From positions 1 to 63,025 of the forward strand of contig JASFHK010000009.1 of assembly GCA_050123275.1 (NCBI GenBank): a DNA stretch of 63,025 bases, given 5' to 3'. Shown piece by piece: positions 15,162-21,931 of this stretch (the first letter of the stretch is position 1; each line of letters starts with the position of its first letter). The DNA is from E44-bin88 sp050123275. Lineage in GTDB: Bacteria > Chloroflexota > Dehalococcoidia > Dehalococcoidales > BS750m-G39. The position numbers were made by a program, and so were the translations under genes. A model generated the notes under the pieces. The model was not told the DNA's origin, searched no databases, and was given only the letters and a program-made list of their open reading frames with translations.

Positions 15162-16220
15162 ATGAAACTACATAGGAACAAGTTTATTATTGCTTTAGCG
15201 CTGCTGATAGTATTACCGGGTATATTATTCGCAGGCTGCTCAGATTCGACTCCCGCCGAACCGGAGCCGACGACGCCCGCGGCAACCGAGCCGACTACCC
15301 CCACCGAACCGGAACCGCCCGCGGAAGCAGAACCCATTAAGGCCGCCTACTTAACGTTCGCCCTGTCCTCTGAAGTCTGGCAAACTCTGACCAACGGCGC
15401 CATGGCTCTCGCCCCGGGCATGGGCATTGACCTTACCATTATCGACTGCGCGGGCAACGCCGCCACGCAGGTTGAACAAATCGAAAGCTGCGTTCAGGCA
15501 GGCTACGATGTTTTGATAGTATCCCCTGTCGACAGAGAAGCCGTGCAGGAATGCTGCCGGGAAGCTATCGAAGCCGGTGTCCATATCGTTAGCCTCGATG
15601 GCACCAGTTTCCCCTGTCAGGTATATTGCGCGGCCGATAACTATAGCGACGGTTACGGCCTGGGCGTAGAGACCGCCGAGCTGGTGAACGAAACCTGGCC
15701 GGATAAAACGGAAGTCAATCTTTGCCTGCTCGAGTACGTTTACGAAGCAGGCTGCGTTGATAGGGCCGCCGGCCTTATGGACGGCTTTAACAGCGCCATC
15801 AACGCCACCGTCAATGTCGTTGCCTCTCTGTCGCCGATGAACGCCATTGAAGCGACCACCATGGTGGAAAGCACTTTGCAGGCTTACGACGTGGATGTTT
15901 GCATGTCCGTTTCGGGTGACCAGATGTACGGTTTTTGTCTGGCCGCTGAAGACGCCGGTATCGGCTATGACGACGTAATTTGCGGCGCCATGGACGTCAC
16001 TTCCGCCTCGGCGCAGTTACTTTCCGAGGGGAAGTACATCAAGCTGGTAGGTTCCTGGGGCGATCCTTTCGTGGTCAAACCGACGGTTCATCTGAACGCC
16101 GCGCTGGCGGCTTATGAAATCGATGGGTTTGTCGACGACCCGGTTTGCGTCGGTTTTACCTGCAGCTACATCGATGCCTCCGGAATCGAAGAGATAATGA
16201 TAGCCTACGGATGGGAATAG
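15162..16220 (+). CDS. CUT2-type ABC-transporter substrate-binding lipoprotein
   Basis: A 352-residue binding protein with lipobox Cys at 26 (FAGC), a Pro/Glu/Thr-rich linker (about 29-55) and a periplasmic-binding fold of the RbsB type: AAYLTFALSSEVWQTLTNGA, IIDCAGNAATQVEQIESCV, DVLIVSPVDREAV. The RbsB class usually binds sugars, but autoinducers and other polar ligands occur. Many cysteines (about 12 in the mature part) are unusual. It heads an operon with permease, methyltransferase and ATPase genes; a terminator-like hairpin follows it. Confidence 0.87.
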   Translation: MKLHRNKFIIALALLIVLPGILFAGCSDSTPAEPEPTTPAATEPTTPTEPEPPAEAEPIKAAYLTFALSSEVWQTLTNGAMALAPGMGIDLTIIDCAGNAATQVEQIESCVQAGYDVLIVSPVDREAVQECCREAIEAGVHIVSLDGTSFPCQVYCAADNYSDGYGLGVETAELVNETWPDKTEVNLCLLEYVYEAGCVDRAAGLMDGFNSAINATVNVVASLSPMNAIEATTMVESTLQAYDVDVCMSVSGDQMYGFCLAAEDAGIGYDDVICGAMDVTSASAQLLSEGKYIKLVGSWGDPFVVKPTVHLNAALAAYEIDGFVDDPVCVGFTCSYIDASGIEEIMIAYGWE

Positions 16221-16237
16221 GGGCAGATGTGTAATGT

Positions 16238-16281
16238 CTCGGCCCTCTGCAAATTTTCAGGGGGCCGAGTCTATTATTTTT
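16238..16281 (+). terminator. Intra-operon terminator hairpin
   Basis: CTCGGCCC (16238-16245) pairs with GGGCCGAG (16262-16269), with inner CTG/CAG pairs, followed by a T-rich run. Between a binding-protein gene and its permease, such partial terminators keep the binding protein in excess. A second perfect hairpin follows at 16298. Confidence 0.75.
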
Positions 16282-16297
16282 AGAGGATTCATGCGCA

Positions 16298-16322
16298 TAA
16301 GCAGCCTAAAGCAGGCTGCTTA
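16298..16322 (+). promoter_or_regulatory. Perfect 9-bp hairpin before the permease gene
   Basis: TAAGCAGCC and GGCTGCTTA pair around TAAAGCA. It may stabilise mRNA ends or tune the permease level. Confidence 0.5.
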
Positions 16323-16350
16323 ACGCTCGTTTTAGCCCGAGAATGACGAT

Positions 16351-17343
16351 ATGAAAAGAATCAAAGGACAGTCGCTGGGTAGAGTACTCAGGGAATACGG
16401 CATTCTCTTGGTGTTGCTATTTGAGGTTGCCTTTTTCGGTTTTACGCAATCGTCATTTTTTACAGCCTCCAACTTCATTGTCATTATCAGGCAGGCAGCT
16501 CCGGTTTGTATCTGCGGCACGGGCACCTTAATCGTACTCGTTGCCGGCGGTTTCGATATTTCCATAGGCTGGATGATATCGGCAACGGGTATGCTGGCGG
16601 CCTATCTGATGACCGTTTTCATGATTCCCGCGCCGCTCTCTTGCTCTATCGTCTATGTAATCACGATGGGCGTTGGTTGCCTGATGGGGGTCATTATCGC
16701 CAAACTGCGTATTGCCCCGTTCGTGGTTACGCTGGCCTTTATGGGTATCCTGAAGGGCTTTTCGTATTTAATTACCAACGGCCGAAATCTTTACGGGTTA
16801 CCGGATTCGTTTGTTTTTATCGGACAGGGCCAGGTCGGCGGTATTCCCATGCCCATCATACTGATGATAGCCGCTTTGTTGTTGGGCTGGTTTATACTAA
16901 CCAAGACAAGCCTGGGGCAGTCTTTTTATGCCGTCGGCGGTAACGAAGAGGCGGCCAAGCTTTCGGGCATCAATACCACCAAGATAAAAATTCTGACCTA
17001 TATGCTGGGCTGTTTTTTTGCCGCCACCGCCGGTTTGGTGATGTTGGCGCGCATGAAAACGGCGTCGCCTACCACGGGCAGCGGCTATGAATTCAACGTT
17101 CTCACCGCTTGCATCATCGGGGGCGCTTCCCTGACCGGGGGCAAGGGCAGAATCTATAACGTTATCGTGGGCGCCTTGACCATCGCGGTTTTGAATAACG
17201 GACTTATCTTCATGCAGGTAAGCGAATATATCCAGGTGATTCTAAAAGGGGTTCTTTTGCTCCTGGCGGTTATCTATGATGTCGCCCAGAGAAATAGCGA
17301 CGATAGGCGAAAAATGTTTCGGCCGAGGCGAGCCCCGACTTAG
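16351..17343 (+). CDS. CUT2-type ABC-transporter permease
   Basis: A 330-residue membrane protein with 9-10 hydrophobic segments in the RbsC family. It has LVAGGFDISIGWMISATGM near residue 65, the cytoplasmic loop GGNEEAAKLSGINTTKIKI that contacts the ATPase, and GGASLTGGKGRIYNVIVGA. It works with the binding protein upstream and the ATPase at 18462. The family is certain; the imported compound is not. Confidence 0.9.
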   Translation: MKRIKGQSLGRVLREYGILLVLLFEVAFFGFTQSSFFTASNFIVIIRQAAPVCICGTGTLIVLVAGGFDISIGWMISATGMLAAYLMTVFMIPAPLSCSIVYVITMGVGCLMGVIIAKLRIAPFVVTLAFMGILKGFSYLITNGRNLYGLPDSFVFIGQGQVGGIPMPIILMIAALLLGWFILTKTSLGQSFYAVGGNEEAAKLSGINTTKIKILTYMLGCFFAATAGLVMLARMKTASPTTGSGYEFNVLTACIIGGASLTGGKGRIYNVIVGALTIAVLNNGLIFMQVSEYIQVILKGVLLLLAVIYDVAQRNSDDRRKMFRPRRAPT

Positions 17344-17379
17344 GGTTGATTATAAGGTGGTTAAGAGAGGACTACTTTT

Positions 17380-18450
17380 ATGCATAAAGACGATTTGATG
17401 ACGCCCAAGGAACGCGCTACGGCGTTGGCGCAGGGCCGTGGCGTGGACCGCCTCCAGATAATGCTGTTTTACGGTCCCCCCTCCCCGGCCCTGCTGGGTT
17501 GGACGGGCCAGCAGGCCGGAGCCAGCGCCCGTAACATCGCCGCCGTGCAAAAGGCGACCTATGAGGCTTTCGGCTGTGACCTGGTATATGTCGGCTATAG
17601 CATGCGCCAAATGGCAGTTGCCTTTGGCGGGGAGCTGTCCCAGGAAATAAACGTCCCCCCGTCGATATTAAAACCTCCCGTTAAGTCCATCGACGACCTG
17701 TCCGTGTTGGACCTGGAGAAGATGACGCTCGAAAAAGACCCGGCGCTGCAAAAGGGTTACGAAGCGGGGCATATCCTGCAGGATGAGCTGGGGGACGAAG
17801 TGGATTGTGGTATGGGCATGTCGGGCGTTTTCACCTTGGCTTCGGGGTTGGTGGGCGTCCCGCAACTGCTTAGAGCCATGCTTTTGAAACCGGAGCGGGT
17901 TCACCGGTTAATGGAGTTCGTTACCGCCGCCATAATCCAACTGCTGGAGCCTTTCGCGAAGGAGGGTTTTGCCGTCTGGATTTCCGACCCGGTGGCCTCT
18001 AATTCGCTAATCTCCAAAGACCAGTTTCGCGAATTCGTGTTGCCGTACACTATCAGGTTTGTGGAAAGGTTGAGGAGTATTAAGCCTTTGCCGATGGTTT
18101 GCCATATATGCGGTGACACCAGCCTGATTTTGGACGATATCGTGGCTTGTGGTTTCGATGTGTTCAGTCTGGACAACAAGGTGGACATGGCCTTCGCCAA
18201 GGAAAAAATAGGCAGCCAGATTCATTTGCTGGGTAACGTGGATCCGGTCATCCTCTATGACGGTACCCCGGAAGAGGTGAAGACGGCGGTCCGTGAGTGC
18301 TGCCGGAAGGCCTGGGACAGCCCCCGCGGCTATACTGTCGGCACGGGGTGCGATACCGCCTACGGCACTCCGCTCGAAAACGCTTTGGCCTTCATGGAAG
18401 AAGCCCGTAAATGCGTGAAGTACCCGATACAACCCGAGAATTTCAAATGA
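17380..18450 (+). CDS. MtaA/CmuA-like cobamide methyltransferase (URO-D family)
   Basis: A 356-residue protein of the uroporphyrinogen decarboxylase superfamily. It has the zinc site of MtaA/MtbA/CmuA methyltransferases: H242-x-C244 (CHICGDTS) and C324 (VGTGCDTAYGTP), which binds the thiol acceptor. True URO-D enzymes lack this HxC-Cys triad. Such enzymes move a methyl group between a corrinoid protein and a thiol or tetrahydrofolate. Its place between permease and ATPase genes of one transporter suggests that the imported molecule is a methyl donor or is demethylated after uptake. Confidence 0.85.
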   Translation: MHKDDLMTPKERATALAQGRGVDRLQIMLFYGPPSPALLGWTGQQAGASARNIAAVQKATYEAFGCDLVYVGYSMRQMAVAFGGELSQEINVPPSILKPPVKSIDDLSVLDLEKMTLEKDPALQKGYEAGHILQDELGDEVDCGMGMSGVFTLASGLVGVPQLLRAMLLKPERVHRLMEFVTAAIIQLLEPFAKEGFAVWISDPVASNSLISKDQFREFVLPYTIRFVERLRSIKPLPMVCHICGDTSLILDDIVACGFDVFSLDNKVDMAFAKEKIGSQIHLLGNVDPVILYDGTPEEVKTAVRECCRKAWDSPRGYTVGTGCDTAYGTPLENALAFMEEARKCVKYPIQPENFK

Positions 18451-18461
18451 GGAAGCCCGAG

Positions 18462-19262
18462 ATGGACCAGGATAAGACGTCCGATTTTCAGTCCAACGGC
18501 CAGCCTATCGTGGACATGAAAGACATCTGTCGTTCTTTTCACTGGCTTCGCGCCGTCGATAACGCCGATATGGATTTATATCCCGGCGAAATTCACGCCC
18601 TGCTCGGCGGCAACGGCGCCGGAAAATCAACGCTGATGCACGTCCTTTGCGGTAAGCTCAAGCCGGACAGCGGCCGTATTCTCTTCGAAGGTAAACCTTT
18701 ATCGCTGCGTAATCCCAAGCAGGCGATGGATATGGGTATCCAGACCATCTATCAACATCTGTCACTGGTGGAAACCATGAACGTTTACGCCAATCTTTTT
18801 CTGGGCAGGCCGATTTTTTACCGGGCGCCCTTTTCCTGGCTGGGAATGGTTAATAAGGGGGCGATGCGCCGGCGGGCTATCCAGGAGTTCGAACGGCACG
18901 GCGTGAATATGCCCGATGTCGATGCCATGGTACAGCGTCTGTCGGGCGGTCAGCGCCAGAGCATCGCTTGTGTTCGCGCCATAATGGGCACCCCGCCCAA
19001 GGTCTTGATTATGGATGAGCCGACGGCCGCCCTGGGCCTTCGTGAAAAAGAGGGTATCTATAACATCATGACGAAGTGCCGTGAGGCGGGCACCGCTATC
19101 GCTCTCATCAGCCACAACATCGAGGAAGTCTTTAAGATAGCCGACAAGATAACGGTGATGTATCTCGGCAAAACTATCGCCCACTGCAAAATTTCCGATA
19201 CCTCGCCCGCTGAAGTATCGGGGCTGATTACCGGCACGATTACGCCCTCGCAGCGAGCCTAA
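18462..19262 (+). CDS. CUT2-type ABC-transporter ATPase, single domain
   Basis: A 266-residue ATP-binding protein. It has Walker A GGNGAGKST, signature LSGGQRQS, Walker B LIMDEPTAALG and the switch His in ISHNIEEV. RbsA-type proteins are usually about 500 residues with two domains; this one is a single domain, so it must dimerise. Start at 18462 is chosen because GAGGA lies 8 bases upstream. An earlier ATG at 18447 overlaps the methyltransferase stop as ATGA but has a weak ribosome site. Confidence 0.88.
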   Translation: MDQDKTSDFQSNGQPIVDMKDICRSFHWLRAVDNADMDLYPGEIHALLGGNGAGKSTLMHVLCGKLKPDSGRILFEGKPLSLRNPKQAMDMGIQTIYQHLSLVETMNVYANLFLGRPIFYRAPFSWLGMVNKGAMRRRAIQEFERHGVNMPDVDAMVQRLSGGQRQSIACVRAIMGTPPKVLIMDEPTAALGLREKEGIYNIMTKCREAGTAIALISHNIEEVFKIADKITVMYLGKTIAHCKISDTSPAEVSGLITGTITPSQRA

Positions 19263-19310
19263 TCAGTAGCCGGCGAGACATTGGCTGACAGGGTTATCTG
19301 TCGATGGCAA

Positions 19311-19360
19311 CAGCTCCACATCCCCACCTACTCGTTCATTTACCCCTTTTCCCCAGCACC
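19311..19360 (+). repeat. 50-bp direct repeat, right copy
   Basis: It matches 14832-14881 (46 of 50). Between the copies lie the four transporter and methyltransferase genes. A weaker echo (CCACCCAACCTACTCGCACATT) follows at about 19390. Confidence 0.65.
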
Positions 19361-19492
19361 TCCCAATCTGCAAGTCCTCTCAGCCCTACCACCCAACCTA
19401 CTCGCACATTATTAAGCTATTATGGGTCGGTCTGCAAAGGCTACGAAAAAGGAGTAAAATTAAAGAAATACTACCTGGAAGGAGGATTGCCA

Positions 19493-20209
19493 ATGCCCGA
19501 AGAATTTAAACCAGGCTGCCAGAGGCCGGCGATCAAGAAACCGGCCGCACAGGCTGCCATGGCTACTGCGGAAACTCAAGTGAGGGAGGAGAGAACTATG
19601 ATAAAGGTGGGTAAACCAGCTCCTGAATTTACGGCGGCGGGCTTTCATAATGGTAAGTTCGCCAACTTCAATCTTGCCGAGTACAAGGGTAAATGGGTGT
19701 TGCTGTGCTTCTATCCCGGAGATTTCACTTTTGTCTGAGCTACAGAGATTTCAGCAGTTGCTGAAAAGCACGCCGAACTTCAGGCACTGGGTGTAGAAGT
19801 ACTTTCCTGCAGCGTTGACAGTATTTACGTGCACAAGATGTGGAATGATTATGAACTGACGAAAATGGTCAACAAGGATATTCCCTTCGCGATGCTGTCG
19901 GACCAGGACGGCACTATCGGCAAGATGTACGGTATCTATGACGAGGACAGCGGAGTGGAAACGCGGGGCAGGTTTATCATCGACCCCGATGGTGTTATCC
20001 AGGGATTCGAAGTCCTCACTCCTTCGGTAGGCCGTAATGTCAGTGAGTCCATCAGGCAGGTCAAGGCGTTCCAGCTGGTAAGGAACTCCAAGGGGACCGA
20101 GGCTACTCCTTCCGGGTGGAAACCGGGCAAGCCCACCTTAAAGCCGTCGCCGGACCTGGTTGGAAACGTATGGAAGGAATGGAAAGTAAGCCAGGCCTTC
20201 GATGACTAG
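19493..20209 (+). CDS. Selenocysteine-containing peroxiredoxin (AhpC/Prx family), TGA read as Sec
   Basis: Two open frames in the same phase are joined by one TGA at 19736-19738, giving 238 residues. The TGA falls exactly at the peroxidatic position: P-G-D-F-T-F-V-U-A-T-E-I, where ordinary peroxiredoxins have FTFVCPTE. Sequence on both sides is intact and colinear with Prx (VGKPAPEF before; VEVLSCSVDSIYVHKMW and RGRFIIDPDGVIQGFE after). Sec is residue 82. A bacterial SECIS-like hairpin follows the TGA. Start 19493 has GGAGG at 7 bases; a second ATG at 19598 also has GGAGGA, so a shorter form without the 35-residue extension is possible. Confidence 0.88.
19739..19770 (+). promoter_or_regulatory. 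Candidate bacterial SECIS element
   Basis: TTTCAGC (19749-19755) and GCTGAAA (19760-19766) form a perfect 7-bp stem with loop AGTT. The loop GT lies 18-20 bases after the TGA, the place where SelB-binding bSECIS loops carry GU. Confidence 0.75.
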
Positions 20210-20305
20210 ATTTCCTTAAAAACGGCCATAAGACCAGGGGTGTCTCTTAAAGATGGCAAGACACTCCGCAATATTCTTTGGCGATAAATAGCGAGCTGGG
20301 ACGGG

Positions 20306-20515
20306 CTATTCTTTGACGACGAGGACGCTGATGGCCTTGACGACGACCTTGACCTTGTCGCCAACGCTCAGGCCCAGTTCGTTGATGGAATCGGCGGTCA
20401 TCACCGAGCCCATCTTGGAAGCGGCCGGTATCTCGATGTTGACCTGACCCATAACATCGCCCTTCTTGACGCCGGTGACCTTACCGTCGAGCTGATTTCT
20501 GGCTCCGTACTTCAT
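20306..20515 (-). CDS. Molbindin-like Mop/TOBE domain protein
   Basis: A 69-residue protein made of a single Mop domain (SARNQL-like GARNQLDGKVTGVKKG, then INIEI-like VNIEIPAAS, then SVMTADSINELGLSVGDKVKVVVKA). Molbindins bind molybdate or tungstate as hexamers and act as storage. GGGGG precedes the start. It stands alone here; a molybdopterin synthase gene (moaE) is present further down the window. Confidence 0.9.
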   Translation of the reverse strand: MKYGARNQLDGKVTGVKKGDVMGQVNIEIPAASKMGSVMTADSINELGLSVGDKVKVVVKAISVLVVKE

Positions 20516-20714
20516 GGCGCTTACCCCCTTTTTACTCTATTCTACGAGCCGCCTCTTCCATCCTGGCCTCTGAAGGTTCGGGGGGCGGCGGCGCGTTGCT
20601 CTCCGTACCCCTTACAATTGAAAGCTATACCAAAAATGCGCTTTTGTCAATCGGTTATCCGCGTTTTAGGTGTAATCTTTGGCTACTATTTGATATACTC
20701 ACGGGTAGTTTACT

Positions 20715-21644
20715 ATGAACAATGCCTTGAACCCTGAAAGCGTGCTCCGGCTCTACCACGATGACGGAAGCCGGTTGCTGGAGTTGTCCGCCGCGGCGCG
20801 GGATAAATACAGCCGCCGCGATGTCGAGCTTTGCGCCATTATCAACGCCAAGTCGGGACGCTGCTCGGAGGACTGCGTTTTCTGCGCCCAGTCGGCGCAC
20901 CATAAGACCGCCGTTGCCGTCAGCCCGCCGCCGGAGGCGGACGAAGTCCTCGCCTACGCCAAAAAGATGGAGGGCTACGGGGTGAAGCACTTTTCGCTGG
21001 TGACCAGCGGCCGGGGCATCAGCGACGGCGATTTGGAAAAATTGCTGCCGGTTTACCGGCTGCTCAAAGAAAAGACGGAGCTGGGGCTTTGCGCCTCGCT
21101 CGGTATTATCACGCCGCAGCAGGCGCGGCGGCTGAAAGAGAGCGGGGTGACGCGCTACCACCACAATCTGGAGACGGGGGAAAGCTATTTTCCCAACATC
21201 TGCACCACCCATCGCTACCAGGACAGGCTGGACACCGTCGCCGTGGCCAGAGGAGTGGGGCTGGAGATATGCTGCGGCGGGCTGGTCGGGCTGGGGGAAG
21301 CGGCGGCGGACCGGGTGGAGCTGGCCTTTGCCCTGAAAGAGCTGGGGGTGCGCTCGATACCGCTCAACATACTGATGCCCGTGGCCGGCACGCCCCTGGA
21401 GGATAACCCGACGCTGAACGCCGCCGAGATGCTTAAAACCATGGCGCTCTTACGCTGCGTCAATCCCCAAGCGCGGCTTCGCTTCGCCGCGGGGCGGCCT
21501 CTGTACGACAGCGCCGCGCAGTTAAAGAGCCTGGAACAGAGCTGCGACGGGCTGATGGTGGGGGACTACCTGACCAAGAAGGGGCTGGGCATCGAGGCCG
21601 ATATCGCTACGCTGGCTGAGAACGGCTTTCGTCTCCTGAAGTAG
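20715..21644 (+). CDS. bioB: Biotin synthase
   Basis: A 309-residue radical-SAM enzyme that inserts sulfur into dethiobiotin. It has the SAM-cluster motif CSEDCVFC (about residues 53-60), the ELCAIINAKSG lead-in, YHHNLET and the C-terminal MVGDYLTKKG typical of BioB. Ligands for the second [2Fe-2S] cluster (FCAQS, a Cys in the CASLG strand, ICCGG and an Arg near LRFAAGR) are in place. No other biotin genes are nearby. The ribosome site is weak. Confidence 0.93.
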   Translation: MNNALNPESVLRLYHDDGSRLLELSAAARDKYSRRDVELCAIINAKSGRCSEDCVFCAQSAHHKTAVAVSPPPEADEVLAYAKKMEGYGVKHFSLVTSGRGISDGDLEKLLPVYRLLKEKTELGLCASLGIITPQQARRLKESGVTRYHHNLETGESYFPNICTTHRYQDRLDTVAVARGVGLEICCGGLVGLGEAAADRVELAFALKELGVRSIPLNILMPVAGTPLEDNPTLNAAEMLKTMALLRCVNPQARLRFAAGRPLYDSAAQLKSLEQSCDGLMVGDYLTKKGLGIEADIATLAENGFRLLK

Positions 21645-21670
21645 CGTTTTTTCTCTCCGTCCGGGGACTA

Positions 21671-21699
21671 TTGACAGCCCCGTTCCCCTATACTATAAT
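21671..21699 (+). promoter_or_regulatory. Consensus sigma-70 promoter for the ABC-F leader
   Basis: TTGACA (21671-21676) and TATAAT (21694-21699) are both perfect and 17 bases apart. It is the strongest promoter seen in the window. Confidence 0.85.
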
Positions 21700-21727
21700 C
21701 ACGATGATTTTAGTCGAGGTAATTTTG

Positions 21728-21838
21728 ATGAATATCCCGAGCCGAAAAATAACGGACAGCCAGAGCGGCATCATAATCTCTGGTGTAACTACGGCTGTTG
21801 CCACATGGGCTCGGTGCGTCTATGACAGGATAACGTAA
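21728..21838 (+). CDS. Leader peptide (36 aa) before the ABC-F gene
   Basis: A short frame with Shine-Dalgarno GAGGT 7 bases before ATG encodes MNIPSRKITDSQSG... and ends with ...WARCVYDRIT. It lies between a perfect promoter and an intrinsic terminator, upstream of an ABC-F ATPase. Several ABC-F resistance genes are known to be controlled by ribosome stalling on such a leader. GGGCTC at 21807-21812, inside the frame, can pair with GAGCCC at 21864-21869, the terminator arm. That would make a competing antiterminator. Confidence 0.55.
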   Translation: MNIPSRKITDSQSGIIISGVTTAVATWARCVYDRIT

Positions 21839-21863
21839 GCAGGAAAGAGGCGGAAGCGCAATT

Positions 21864-21893
21864 GAGCCCGGGCGAAAACCCTGGGCTTTTTTT
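21864..21893 (+). terminator. Terminator/attenuator before the ABC-F gene
   Basis: AGCCCGGG pairs with CCC(T)GGGCT with one bulge, followed by seven T. It would stop the leader transcript about 40 bases before the ABC-F start. Confidence 0.8.
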
Positions 21894-21931
21894 ATTGCCC
21901 GGTTTTGCCGCCTCGAAAAGGATAAAATCGA

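Noticed and set aside
17380..18450. Uroporphyrinogen decarboxylase (hemE)
   Set aside because: The HxC...C zinc triad is typical of MtaA/CmuA methyltransferases and there are no haem genes nearby.
19304..19738. Separate 144-residue gene ending at the TGA
   Set aside because: It would start far upstream in non-coding DNA and end inside the peroxiredoxin active site; the in-frame continuation shows one selenoprotein gene instead of a truncated one.
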